Counted from the first letter of the stretch, positions 20,526 through 29,035 are shown. The stretch: DNA of 64,000 nucleotides from Methylobacterium sp. FF17 (GCF_025813715.1 NZ_CP107532.1:5056001-5120000), one strand, 5' to 3'. Numbers and translations are program-made. Notes: generated from the sequence alone by a model not told the origin.

Positions 20526-23297
20526 ATGCGGACGATGAGAAGAAAACGGACGGCACGGGGCATGGTCGACCGAAGCGTTGGGATCGAGGCGCGCAGGCAT
20601 GCCGCGCTGGCCGGCTACGACATCCTCGACACGCCCGCCGAGGCCGAGTTCGACGATCTCGTGAAGGTGGCGTCCGAGGTCTGCGGCATGCCCGTCTCGC
20701 TGATCTCGCTCCTCGATGGCGAGCGCCAGTGGTTCAAGGCCGAACTCGGCTTCGACCAGAGCGAGACGCCCCTGTCCCAATCGATCTGCGCCCTCACGGT
20801 CCGACAGGATGACGTGTTCGAGATCGAGGATCTGACGCGTGACCCGCGGACCTCGGCAAATCCGCTCGTCACGGGTGGGCCCGAGGTTCGGTTCTACGCG
20901 GGCGCCCCGCTCAGGACCGCCGATGGCGTCGCTCTCGGTGCGTTGTGTGTCCTCGACACCAAGCCGAACAAGCTGACGACGTCGCAGGCCTTCGTGCTGC
21001 GCACGCTCGCGCACCAGGTCGTGACGACCCTGGAGCTGCGACGCTCCATGCGCCTGCGACGGGAGGAGGACCGGCGTAACAAGGCCATCCTGGAAAGCGC
21101 CATCGACTACGCCATCGTCTCCATGGACCTGAAGGGCCTCGTGACGAGCTGGTCCCCGGGGGCTGAACGGATCCTCGGCTGGTCCGAGGCCGAAATGCGA
21201 GGCCGGCCGGCGGGGGTGTTCTTCACCGAGGAGGACGTGGCCGAGGGCATCCCCGAGAAGGAGATGGGTGCGGCCCTTCTGCACGGGCGCGGCGCCGACG
21301 AGCGCTGGCACCTGCGCAGGGACGGGACCCTGTTCTGGGCCAACGGCGAGATGATGCCGCTGATGGACGAGGGCGGCCGGCACGAGGGCTTCCTGAAGAT
21401 CCTGCGGGATCGTACGGCCGAGCGGAACGCTGCCGCCAAGGAGCAGGCGGATGCCGCGTTCATGCGCGGCGTTCTCGCCTCCTCGGCCGACTGCATCAAG
21501 GTGCTCGACCCCGACGCCCGGCTGACCTTCATGAACGAGGGCGGCCTCGCCGTGATGGAGGCCGACGCCTTCAGCCAGGTCGAGGGCCGCGACTGGACCG
21601 GGTTCTGGCAGGGACAGGCGCAGGCGGACGCCAGGGCGGCGTTCTGGACGGCCCTGTCGGGGGGCACGGGGCATTTCCAGGGACCCGCCGAAACCCTCAA
21701 GGGTACGCCGAAGTGGTGGGACGTGCAGGTCACGCCGATCCGGGGGGCTGACGGTCGGCCCGAGCGCCTGTTGGCAGTCTCGCGCGATATCACCCGGCAA
21801 AGGGCCTCCGAGCAGTCGATCGCGGAGAGCGAGCGGCGCTGGGGCCGCCTGTTCGAAGGCATGCAGGAGGGCTTCTTCAGCGGCAAGATTCTTCGCGATG
21901 CTTCTGGGCAGGCAACGGATTATCGGTTCATCGAGATCAACCCGGCCTTCGCGGCGCAATCCGGACTGCCCGTCGAGACGGTGGGACGCACCGTGCGGGA
22001 GGTCATCCCGGGTATTCCCGACTGGCTGATCGAGACCTACGCCCGGGTGGTCGATACCGGCACCCCGGAGGTGTTCGACATCGCGGTGCCCGAGCTCGCG
22101 CGCGTGTTCGAAGTCCGCGCCTATCGCGAGACGGAGGACCGCTTCGCCGCGATGTTCATCGACGTCTCCGAGCGCAAGCAGGCCGAGGCCAGGCGGACCG
22201 CCCTCGCGGAGCTCGGCGACCGCCTGCGCAACACGGACGACAAGGCCGAGATCGCACGGGTGGCGGCCGGGATCCTCGGCCGGACGCTGGGCCTGTCCCA
22301 TGCCGGTTACGGGGCCGTGGACCACGACCGGGAAACCATCGCCGTCGGGGAGGGCTGGACCGCCCTCGGGTTGACCAGCATCGGCGGGGTGCACGGGTTC
22401 CGGGATTACGGCACTTACATCGACAACCTCAAGGCCGGTCAGGCCGTGGTCATCGACGACGTCGCCAGGGATCCCCGCACGGCGGCTGACGCGGATGCGC
22501 TCTCGGCCATCCACGTGCAGGCGCTCCTGAACCTGCCGCTGATGGAGCACGGCCGGTTCGTCGCCCTGCTGTTCGCCCTGAAGGTCGAGCCGTATGCCTG
22601 GACGCCGGAGGAGATCAGTTTCGCCAATAACATCGCGGACCGGACTCGGGCCGCGCTCGCCCGGATCGAGGCCGAGGAGCGGCAGCGCACGCTCAACCTC
22701 GAACTCGGCCACCGCATGAAGAATATGCTGGCCATGGTCCAGGCCATCGCCACGCAGACCATGCGCAATGCCACCGATCTCGACACGGCCAAGGACGTGC
22801 TGGCCGGGCGCCTCATCGCCCTCGGGAAATCCCATGACCTGCTTCTCGGCGGCTCCATCGGTTCGGCCCCCATCGGGACCGTTGTCGAGGGCGCCCTGAG
22901 GAGCCACGAGGACAACCCGGGCCGCTTCGTCGTGGAAGGGCCGACCTTCACCGTCGGCGCCAAGGCGGCGATGTCGCTGTCGCTGATGCTGCATGAGCTC
23001 GCGACCAACGCGGCGAAATATGGCGCGCTCTCGACGGCCGAGGGCAAGGTATCGGTGACCTGGGAGGTCCGTGACGAGGGCGGCGAACTTCGCTGCGCCC
23101 TGCGCTGGTCGGAAGAAGGCGGGCCCATCGTGGTCCCCCCGACGCGCACCGGCTTCGGGTCGCGCCTCATCGGCCGCGGACTGGCCGGCAGCTTCGGCGG
23201 GGAGGTCGACCTGACCTACCCGATCACCGGCGTCGTCTGCACCATCGATGCGCCGCTCGGCGGCCTGCAGGCCGAGGACGCACCGCCGGCCCACTAG
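20526..23297 (+). CDS. Large GAF-PAS-PAS-PAS-GAF HWE histidine kinase
   Basis: Multi-sensor cytosolic kinase of 923 residues. Order: GAF (30-190, starting at EARRHAALAGYDILDTPAEAEFDD), three PAS domains (about 195-320, 325-435, 445-560), a second GAF (about 570-715) and an HWE core with His729 in LELGHRMKNMLAMVQAIA, N-box LHELATNAAKYGALS and TGFGSRLIGRGLAGSFGG. The first GAF is the type found in phytochrome-like alphaproteobacterial kinases; no chromophore Cys could be assigned. Met at 20562 is an alternative start. It converges with a NepR-like gene, which makes a link to the general stress response plausible. Confidence 0.88.
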   Translation: MRTMRRKRTARGMVDRSVGIEARRHAALAGYDILDTPAEAEFDDLVKVASEVCGMPVSLISLLDGERQWFKAELGFDQSETPLSQSICALTVRQDDVFEIEDLTRDPRTSANPLVTGGPEVRFYAGAPLRTADGVALGALCVLDTKPNKLTTSQAFVLRTLAHQVVTTLELRRSMRLRREEDRRNKAILESAIDYAIVSMDLKGLVTSWSPGAERILGWSEAEMRGRPAGVFFTEEDVAEGIPEKEMGAALLHGRGADERWHLRRDGTLFWANGEMMPLMDEGGRHEGFLKILRDRTAERNAAAKEQADAAFMRGVLASSADCIKVLDPDARLTFMNEGGLAVMEADAFSQVEGRDWTGFWQGQAQADARAAFWTALSGGTGHFQGPAETLKGTPKWWDVQVTPIRGADGRPERLLAVSRDITRQRASEQSIAESERRWGRLFEGMQEGFFSGKILRDASGQATDYRFIEINPAFAAQSGLPVETVGRTVREVIPGIPDWLIETYARVVDTGTPEVFDIAVPELARVFEVRAYRETEDRFAAMFIDVSERKQAEARRTALAELGDRLRNTDDKAEIARVAAGILGRTLGLSHAGYGAVDHDRETIAVGEGWTALGLTSIGGVHGFRDYGTYIDNLKAGQAVVIDDVARDPRTAADADALSAIHVQALLNLPLMEHGRFVALLFALKVEPYAWTPEEISFANNIADRTRAALARIEAEERQRTLNLELGHRMKNMLAMVQAIATQTMRNATDLDTAKDVLAGRLIALGKSHDLLLGGSIGSAPIGTVVEGALRSHEDNPGRFVVEGPTFTVGAKAAMSLSLMLHELATNAAKYGALSTAEGKVSVTWEVRDEGGELRCALRWSEEGGPIVVPPTRTGFGSRLIGRGLAGSFGGEVDLTYPITGVVCTIDAPLGGLQAEDAPPAH

Positions 23298-23411
23298 AGC
23301 CCTTCCCAGTCGCGTTGCGATGAGGGTCAGCCCTGAATCTCGCTGCCGATGCGCCTTCCTGTTCCGAGCCGGTATCCGCTTCGGCGAAGAGCGCGCCCGG
23401 CAGGGGTAAGC

Positions 23412-23612
23412 CTACTGGACGTCGTCCCCGGGTGGCGCGTCGAGCCGGCGCAACAGAGCGCAGAGGTCATCGGAGGGCGGCACCGACGGCATGGCGTCGT
23501 ACATCGCGCGCAGGGTCCGCCCGAGATGGCGCTCGGTGGCGTTGCGGGTCGTCGTATGAAGCCAATTGCTTTCGAAACGGGGCACGGCATCCTCGCCTTC
23601 GGCGTCCGACAT
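23412..23612 (-). CDS. NepR-like anti-sigma factor (66 residues)
   Basis: Small protein whose core HLGRTLRAMYDAMPSVPPSD followed by DLCALLRRLDAPPGD matches the NepR pattern (GRxLRxxYDxxxxEPxPxxxxxLLxxLD). NepR sequesters the ECF sigma factor EcfG and is released by phosphorylated PhyR in the alphaproteobacterial general stress response. The usual EP before the second helix is VP here, so it is a divergent paralogue. No ecfG or phyR lies in the window. It sits convergent with the large HWE kinase. Confidence 0.72.
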   Translation of the reverse strand: MSDAEGEDAVPRFESNWLHTTTRNATERHLGRTLRAMYDAMPSVPPSDDLCALLRRLDAPPGDDVQ

Positions 23613-23686
23613 GGGGTGTCCCGGCGATCGTGCCTGCTCCGGGACTGCGATCGGCCAGGTCCGTCGGAGCCGAGGCCGGCATGCGC

Positions 23687-23712
23687 AAAGTCCGTTGGTG
23701 TCCCATGGTTCC
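23687..23712 (-). promoter_or_regulatory. Candidate EcfG-type promoter before NepR-like gene
   Basis: On the minus strand GGAACC is followed after 16 nt by CTTT, versus the EcfG consensus GGAACC-N16-CGTT (one mismatch in the -10). It ends about 75 bp upstream of the NepR-like start codon. Auto-control of nepR by EcfG is known elsewhere; here it is a weak motif match. Confidence 0.35.
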
Positions 23713-23828
23713 GGAAATATCCGCGATGCCCGCCGCCGCGCGCGTGGGCGCTGGTGCGGAACGGCGAGAAGGGGCGGTCGAGCGTCCTTCCGTTCGCGTC
23801 CGCGCCTGAGCCATTCGCGTCCTGCTGC

Positions 23829-24021
23829 CCTGATCGTCGCCGAACCGCAGTTCCGGCTCCTCGGCGCAGATTGCGGCGAGGAAGTCGATGAACCGTCGCA
23901 CGCGGACGGGCATGCGCCGTCCGGCAGCGGTGACCGCGTTGATGGGAAAAGACGGGGGCGCATACGCGTTCGGAACCTGGACGACTGCGCCCGAGGCCAT
24001 CTCACGCGTGAACAGCCAACT
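23829..24021 (-). pseudogene. C-terminal remnant of a LysR-family regulator
   Basis: The minus-strand frame encodes WLFTREMASGAVVQV, then YAPPSFPINAVTAAGRRMPV, then RVRRFIDFLAAICAEEPELRF, the typical end of a LysR effector-binding domain. The DNA-binding half is missing. Homology stops at about 24021, exactly where a repeat end (TGTGGATCGG) begins, so the gene was probably cut by an insertion. No ribosome site or start is available. Confidence 0.72.
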
Positions 24022-24210
24022 TGTGGATCGGCGTCGCATCATGACCCTGGCAGAGGTGTTCCTAACGCCTTAATAGGACGAGTAAATCTAGGTTTTTCGT
24101 GGGGTCACGATCGGCGCCGATCGTGACCCTCCCTCCAAGAAATTTTTGGCGTCATTCGCAATGACTTAAGCAGAGTTTCGGGAGGGATCAGGCTTCAATG
24201 CCGATCCACA
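24022..24210. mobile_element. 189-bp MITE-like element with imperfect terminal inverted repeats
   Basis: Left end TGTGGATCGGCGTC... (24022-24047) and right end ...ATGCCGATCCACA (24184-24210) are inverted copies: 11 outer bases identical, about 20 of 26 overall. The centre holds a perfect 28-bp palindrome (24102-24129; half-site GGGTCACGATCGGC) that repeats the inner part of the ends (ATCrTGACCC). There is no coding capacity. Short TG...CA ends with internal repeats suggest a non-autonomous derivative, perhaps of an IS21-like element; that family is a guess. No clear target duplication was found. Confidence 0.62.
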
Positions 24211-24274
24211 TCCTGGCCGCCGCCATGATCCCCGCCTGACGGGCTCGTACGGAAGCAACGAAGCAGGGGCTCGC

Positions 24275-25108
24275 TCAGGCTTGCCGTTGAGCCGACAAGG
24301 GCACGCCCGGCACGATGATCGCCGGCTCATTCGAACGGCGCGGTCCAGGCGGCGGACCTGGAGGCGGGCTGCCGGGACGAGCCACGTCGGGACCTCCGGA
24401 CAGGACCACGCCCTGGCGATCCACACCCACGATCAAGGTGGCCGCGTAATGATCGGCGGCCTCCTTCACGTCACAGAACGCCAGACGGCCCGGGTCCATT
24501 CGCGCAAGCATATCCGTGCTGTTATACGTATCGCGGGCCTGCGATCGACCGCGATAGGCCGAAACGTTGGAGAATAGGTACTCGCTCAACGCGTCTGGGA
24601 AATAGGTCTGGCCCATGAGTACGTTGCGGTCATCCAAGAACACCTTGAAATGGATGTGCGGCGTGCGTCCGGGATAGTAGGCAGGGTAAACCGTGCGGAA
24701 CACGACCTGCCCGATTGCATCCGTCACTTGCGTGCCGCGCAAGAACGTCCCGGCCGACCCGGATCCGCCGGGTCCTCCCGTATAACCCGAGTACTCGCCA
24801 TCGGCACCGGCACTCCAGATGTCCACCCGCGATCCGCCGAGAGGTGTGCAGGGCCCGGCTTCGAGTATGATCATGCGAAGCACCAATGGGACCCCTGGAC
24901 GTCCTTCCGTCACGTCTGACCGCACGAGATGCGGATCGAAGTAGAAGGGCCCCTCGACCGATTGCGGGGTCAGAATGCATGATCGCCCTGAAGGTGCGAG
25001 ACCCGCTCCCGCCGCGCCGCCGCCGATCACGGCGAAGGGCAGGACGACGGCGGCACCGAGCGCCCGGCGTCGGTTCAGGTGGGAATCAGGCTTGAGTGCA
25101 TCGTCCAT
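24275..25108 (-). CDS. Intradiol-dioxygenase-like protein with N-terminal export signal
   Basis: 277-residue protein of the intradiol ring-cleavage dioxygenase superfamily. N-terminal RRRALGAAVVLPFAVIGGGAAGAG looks like a Tat-type signal. The core has TPQSVEGPFYFDP, VDIWSAGADGEYSGY and FRTVYPAYYPGRTPHIHFKV, containing the expected Tyr and His iron ligands. The C terminus is Pro/Gly rich. Exported dioxygenase-like proteins of this type are common but their substrates are mostly unknown, so catechol cleavage should not be assumed. It lies between copies of the TGTGGATCGG repeat, suggesting past transfer. Confidence 0.82.
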   Translation of the reverse strand: MDDALKPDSHLNRRRALGAAVVLPFAVIGGGAAGAGLAPSGRSCILTPQSVEGPFYFDPHLVRSDVTEGRPGVPLVLRMIILEAGPCTPLGGSRVDIWSAGADGEYSGYTGGPGGSGSAGTFLRGTQVTDAIGQVVFRTVYPAYYPGRTPHIHFKVFLDDRNVLMGQTYFPDALSEYLFSNVSAYRGRSQARDTYNSTDMLARMDPGRLAFCDVKEAADHYAATLIVGVDRQGVVLSGGPDVARPGSPPPGPPPGPRRSNEPAIIVPGVPLSAQRQA

Positions 25109-25588
25109 ATCTTCAATCTAGACGAGAAATGCACGAAATCATGGCGTGCACGGCCACCCTCAGGACACGCGGTGCGTTCGACCCAGGATCCTCGGGGGAT
25201 CGGGGACCGTCGGTGCCTCCCTGACGGAACCGCGTCGATTGCCGCGCTTGCATCCAAATCCGGGGTTGGTCGCGGCGACCGCCTGCCGCGGCGCGCGGGA
25301 GAGGAGGACCGAACGTCCCGCGCAGTCCAGCGATTGGCAATGTGGATCGGCGTCAAATCATGACCCGAGCAGAACGGAGCAGGATCGGTCGGCTGCCGAG
25401 ATATCCTCGGGCAATCCCTCCCCGTACTCCACCGCGTCGGGATCGACTTCGTTGATCCGCCTGCCGGGCGGGGCCCAGCGCGGCGTCACGCTGGAGCCCG
25501 GCCCTTGTGTGTTCCGCCGACGCGTCGGCCCTCGCTGTCGAGGCCGGCCGAAACCGAGCCGCCGTTCACGGGGACGGACGGTTCGGCC
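25109..25588. other. Scarred intergenic region
   Basis: No convincing gene. Contains a solitary repeat end (25341-25366). A minus-strand frame near 25370-25500 encodes a peptide with VDPDAVEYGEGLPEDIS that looks protein-like but has no recognisable family and ends within the repeat, so it may be a gene fragment. Confidence 0.4.
25341..25366 (+). repeat. Solo copy of the TGTGGATCGG repeat end
   Basis: TGTGGATCGGCGTC followed by AAATCATGACCC matches the left end of the 189-bp element at 24 of 26 positions, in the same orientation. No matching right end was found further along, so it is a relic. It brackets the dioxygenase gene together with the element at 24022. Confidence 0.65.
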
Positions 25589-26302
25589 TCAGCCGGCGCT
25601 TGCAGGGGCTGGGTTTGCTGCCAACCGTTCCGTGATCACCAACAGAGCCTTGGCGGCCGGGCCGGAGGAGGCTGGGTTCTGCCCGGTGATCAGGAGGCCG
25701 TCCTCTACGACATAGGGCTGCCAGTCGGAGACCTTGCTGTAGTCGCCGCCGAGCCGCCGCAACTCGTCCTCCACGAGGAACGGCACCACCTGCGTGAGCT
25801 GGACGCCATCCTCCTCGGAGTTCGTGAAGCCCGTCACCTTCCGGTCGCGGACGAGCGGAGCGCCGTCCTCGGCCGTGACGTGCCGCAGGACGCCCGGCGC
25901 GTGGCAGACGAGGGCGACGGGCTTGCCGGCTGCAAGCGTCGTCTCGATGATCCGCCGGGAGGCGGCATCCTCCGCCAGATCCCAGAGCGGACCGTGACCG
26001 CCCGGGTAGAACACCGCGTCGAATCCGTCCTGCGTCACGGTATCGAGCGGCACCGTCCGGGCAAGGGCGGCCGTCGCCTCGGTATCGGCCTCGAGGCGGT
26101 GCGTCGCCTCGGTCTGGTTCGCCGGCTCGTTGCTCTTGGGATCGAGGGGTGGCTGGCCACCCTTCGGCGAGGCCAGCACGATCTCCGCGCCCGCATCCTT
26201 GAAGACGTAGTAGGGAGCGGCGAGCTCTTCCAACCAGAAGCCGGTCTTGCGGCCGGTATTCCCGAGCTGGTCGTGCGAGGTCAGAACAATGAGGATCTTC
26301 AT
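25589..26302 (-). CDS. DJ-1/PfpI-family protein (Hsp31/glyoxalase III-like)
   Basis: 237-residue class I amidotransferase-fold protein. It has the acidic residue region KTGFWLEELAAPYYVF, YPGGHGPLWDL and nucleophile Cys in LVCHAPGVL, typical of Hsp31-like chaperones that also convert methylglyoxal to lactate. Started at MKILIVLTS (26302). A candidate TetR operator lies 60 bp upstream and the tetR gene follows at 26412-27014, so it is probably a reactive-electrophile stress gene under that regulator. Confidence 0.88.
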   Translation of the reverse strand: MKILIVLTSHDQLGNTGRKTGFWLEELAAPYYVFKDAGAEIVLASPKGGQPPLDPKSNEPANQTEATHRLEADTEATAALARTVPLDTVTQDGFDAVFYPGGHGPLWDLAEDAASRRIIETTLAAGKPVALVCHAPGVLRHVTAEDGAPLVRDRKVTGFTNSEEDGVQLTQVVPFLVEDELRRLGGDYSKVSDWQPYVVEDGLLITGQNPASSGPAAKALLVITERLAANPAPASAG

Positions 26303-26361
26303 GTCGGTGGCTCCTGGTGATGCGGTCCTGAGGGGATCCGACTGGCTGGACCATCTTTGAG

Positions 26362-26378
26362 TAGACCAGTCGGCTTGA
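26362..26378 (-). promoter_or_regulatory. Candidate TetR operator upstream of DJ-1/PfpI gene
   Basis: TAGACCAGTCGGCTTGA matches the operator before the tetR gene (27035-27051) at 14 of 17 positions. The sharing of this motif by both promoters is the main evidence. Confidence 0.55.
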
Positions 26379-26411
26379 AAGCTGGCGCGATGGAGAGCGG
26401 ACACGCTTCCG

Positions 26412-27014
26412 TCAGTCCTCGGGACACCCGAGGATGCGCCGCGTCGTGGCCATCGCCGCCTGGAACGGCGCGTCCGTGCGGTTGATCTTCGCCATGAGGC
26501 TCGCGCCGAGCCAGACGTGATACAGTGTCTCGGCAGTGATAGGCGGCTCGTCCGCGACCTTCAGCGAACCCTCGGTGATGCCCGCCGCGATGGCGGCCGA
26601 CAGCCGGGCGAGGATCCCCGCTGTCCCGCTCTTGAGCGCGAGACGCATGGGTTCGGAGAGGTCGGAGACCTCTGCCGCAAGCTTCACCGCGAGGCACTTG
26701 CGCTGATAGTCGATGCTCCCCTGCGTCGCTTGCCACTTGCCCCAGTAGTTCATCAGGCGCTCGGCATGGGTCAGGCCGGGCTCCGCGAGAGTGGCGTCGA
26801 TATCGGCGAGGTAATCCGCGAAGTAGTCCGCCAGCAGCGCCTCGCCGAAGGCCTCCTTCGAGCCGAAGTAATGGTAGAACGACCCCTTCGGCACCCCGGC
26901 CGAAGCCAGGATCTCGTTGAGGCCGACGCCGGAGAACCCCTTGGCACCCACGATGCGGTGGGCGGTGTCGAGGATGCCTTGTCGGACGTCGGTGTTGCCG
27001 TTGACCTGTGCCAT
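26412..27014 (-). CDS. TetR-family repressor
   Basis: 200-residue regulator from MAQVNGNTDVRQG. N-terminal HTH: DTAHRIVGAKGFSGVGLNEI, ASAGVPKGSFYHYFGSKEAF. The C-terminal part with YQRKCLAVKLAAEVSDLSEPMR resembles TetR_C regulators such as AcuR/NemR-like proteins, which sense electrophiles; Cys in QRKCLAVKL may be relevant. It lies directly upstream of and in the same direction as the DJ-1/PfpI gene, with a shared operator type at both promoters. Confidence 0.9.
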   Translation of the reverse strand: MAQVNGNTDVRQGILDTAHRIVGAKGFSGVGLNEILASAGVPKGSFYHYFGSKEAFGEALLADYFADYLADIDATLAEPGLTHAERLMNYWGKWQATQGSIDYQRKCLAVKLAAEVSDLSEPMRLALKSGTAGILARLSAAIAAGITEGSLKVADEPPITAETLYHVWLGASLMAKINRTDAPFQAAMATTRRILGCPED

Positions 27015-27034
27015 GACCCGGATATAACCCTGAT

Positions 27035-27051
27035 TAGACCGGTCGTCTAGA
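27035..27051 (-). promoter_or_regulatory. Candidate TetR auto-operator
   Basis: TAGACCGGTCGTCTAGA contains the inverted repeat TAGAC-N5-GTCTA, ending 21 bp upstream of the tetR start. Similar to the site at 26362-26378. Position fits autorepression. Confidence 0.6.
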
Positions 27052-27313
27052 GACGTCGCGACATTTTTCGGAGCAGGCCGGCACTCTGAGTCGGGCAACG
27101 TCAGGCCGGCAGGAGGCCGGGAATGCCGTCGCTCTCGATCTTCGCTGGCCGGCATCCCGTGGCCCGGAGCCGAAGTCCGGGAATCGTCGGTTGTGTGATG
27201 ATGGCGGAACGAGCGAAAGGCGCTGGGGCGCTCAATTCAGTCGGCGAGGTTACGACCTCTGCCGCAGGCAAATGGTATCCGACGTTGCCGAAACAACGAC
27301 CTCCCCTCCCCGA

Positions 27314-27598
27314 TCATGCCGCATGATCCGTCTGGGGAGATTTGAGCATCACCCTGCCGTCGATCAGGAAATCGGCTCCCGCCGCTTCCAGCGACTTGGC
27401 GAGAACATGCAATGTCAATTTCTGTGGCGAGCGGCCGGATTCGATGCGGGTCACGGTCGCGCGACTGACACCGGCAGCTTCGCTCAATTGAACGACGGTG
27501 AGGTTCAGAAGCTTCCGTGCACGCAGGATCTGGGACGGTGTCGGCAGCATGCGGTCTACGAGCCATGGGTTGCGGTAGCGAGCAGTCGAATTGCTCAT
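27314..27598 (-). CDS. Small XRE-family HTH regulator
   Basis: 94-residue Cro/C1-type DNA-binding protein: ILRARKLLNLTVVQLSEAAGVSRATVTRIESGRSPQKLT is a clear HTH_3, followed by a short tail ADFLIDGRVMLK that resembles single-domain regulators of phage or toxin-antitoxin origin. No partner gene is adjacent. Function beyond DNA binding unknown. Confidence 0.82.
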   Translation of the reverse strand: MSNSTARYRNPWLVDRMLPTPSQILRARKLLNLTVVQLSEAAGVSRATVTRIESGRSPQKLTLHVLAKSLEAAGADFLIDGRVMLKSPQTDHAA

Positions 27599-27707
27599 GA
27601 CAAGGGTGGTTTACTGCTCGGTATTCGAATTTCATCACGACATAGATAGTATCTGAGTCGTGTCTGCGTGTGCGGTCAGGCTACGGACGTTCCGTTGAAC
27701 CTGTGTT

Positions 27708-28772
27708 TCACGCCCCTCGAACGTCCTGAACGAGCCGGGCGATGAGCGCGGCCGCCGGCATTTCCCGAGCCAGGGGGGCACCTTGCCCGGCCCAATGTGC
27801 CGCGGCGGCATCGCTCCCCCGGCTCGCAGCGGCTGCGTGGAGGATTTTCGCGGCATCGTACGCGAGCGGGTAGGCACAGGCCGGCGGACAGCCGGGGGCG
27901 ATGCCGTGGAGGATCAGGCGGTTGGTGAGACCGCGCGCAGGGCGGCCGGAGATCGCCGTGGTCAGGCGGGTATCATAGGCTCGGTCACTCCGGAGCGCGG
28001 CGCGGTAGGCTTCGTTGGCCGCGCTTTCCGGGCACAGGATGAACGCCGTGCCCAGCTGCGCACCCGCAGCGCCCAGTTCGAGTGCCGCGCGGATCCCCCG
28101 CCCGTCCATGATCCCACCGGCGGCGACCACCGGCAGGCCGGTCCGCCGCACCAGCAGGCTGACGAGGACGGCGGTGCTCAAGCCCGGGTCATGGGCTTCG
28201 GTGTCGAACGTGCCGCGATGCCCACCAGCCTCGATGCCCTGGGCGATGACGATGTCGATGCCGGCGGCCTCGATCAGGGCGGCCTCATCGGGATTGGTCG
28301 CGGAGGCCATGGTCCGGATGCCGGCCTCGCGCAAGGCGGACAGGCGGCTCGAATGCGGAAGTCCGAAATGGAAGCTCACCACCGGTGGCCGGGTCTCCAG
28401 CAGCAGCGCGAAGGCTTCCTCGTCGTCGAGGTGGCTCTTGTAGATCTCGTTGAGGGTTTCCGGAACGGCGGCATCGAATTCCGCGAACAGAGGCGCGAGG
28501 TGCGCGAGCCAGGCGGCTTCGCCCGCCGGATCGCGCCTGGCGGCCGGATGGCAGAAGACGTTGACGTTGAACGGTCTGTCGGTCCGGGCGCGGGTCTCCT
28601 CGATCATCCGTCGCGCCTGGCTCACCGTGCTGGCCCCGATGCCGATCGAGCCCAGACCGCCGGCGTCGGAGACGGACGCCGCCAACTCCGGCGTGGAGAC
28701 GCCGGCCATCGGGGCCTGCACGATCGGGTGAACCACCCCGAGCAGATCGATTAGGCGCGCCATCTGAGACAT
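27708..28772 (-). CDS. Nitronate monooxygenase / NPD-family flavoprotein 1
   Basis: FMN-dependent TIM-barrel enzyme of 354 residues, class I-like nitronate monooxygenase: HPIVQAPMAGVSTPELAASVSDAGGLGSIG, IVIAQGIEAGGHRG with the catalytic-type His, and VVAAGGIMDGRGIRAALELGAAGAQLGTAF for FMN phosphate binding. It oxidises alkyl nitronates to carbonyl plus nitrite. Start at MSQMARLID (28772) with AAGGA upstream. It follows an 82-residue gene by 14 bp, forming a two-gene operon with a LysR-type operator upstream. Confidence 0.9.
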   Translation of the reverse strand: MSQMARLIDLLGVVHPIVQAPMAGVSTPELAASVSDAGGLGSIGIGASTVSQARRMIEETRARTDRPFNVNVFCHPAARRDPAGEAAWLAHLAPLFAEFDAAVPETLNEIYKSHLDDEEAFALLLETRPPVVSFHFGLPHSSRLSALREAGIRTMASATNPDEAALIEAAGIDIVIAQGIEAGGHRGTFDTEAHDPGLSTAVLVSLLVRRTGLPVVAAGGIMDGRGIRAALELGAAGAQLGTAFILCPESAANEAYRAALRSDRAYDTRLTTAISGRPARGLTNRLILHGIAPGCPPACAYPLAYDAAKILHAAAASRGSDAAAAHWAGQGAPLAREMPAAALIARLVQDVRGA

Positions 28773-28786
28773 GTGGTCCAATCCTT

Positions 28787-29035
28787 TCAGCGACGGGATC
28801 GCTCGTCGCCGATCCCTGAATCGAGGGAATCGAACGTCACCGTGACGTCGGACCAGTCCGAGGCGCGGCCGCAGGCCGTCACCGTCGTTCGCATAAGCCG
28901 TGGTGCGAGGCCTTCGCCCAGGGGTGGCTCCGCGTCGTAGTCGATCGTGTCCTCGTCGAGCGCAGCGACGATCTCGCGGACCCGCGCCGCGACGGCATGC
29001 GCGCCGACCGACTTCGCGAACAGCGTGAAGATCAT
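28787..29035 (-). CDS. Hypothetical 82-residue protein co-transcribed with nitronate monooxygenase
   Basis: Small soluble protein starting MIFTLFAKSVGAHAVAARV, with AGGGA 8 nt upstream of 29035. It has no recognised domain, no Cys-pair motif and no membrane segment; a single Cys lies in VTACGRASDW. Sits 14 bp before the monooxygenase start, so it is very likely in the same transcript and may have a related role. Confidence 0.65.
   Translation of the reverse strand: MIFTLFAKSVGAHAVAARVREIVAALDEDTIDYDAEPPLGEGLAPRLMRTTVTACGRASDWSDVTVTFDSLDSGIGDERSRR

Noticed and set aside
20451..23294. 947-residue open frame antisense to the large HWE kinase
   Set aside because: Composition typical of antisense of a GC-rich gene; the plus-strand kinase has GAF, PAS and HWE motifs.
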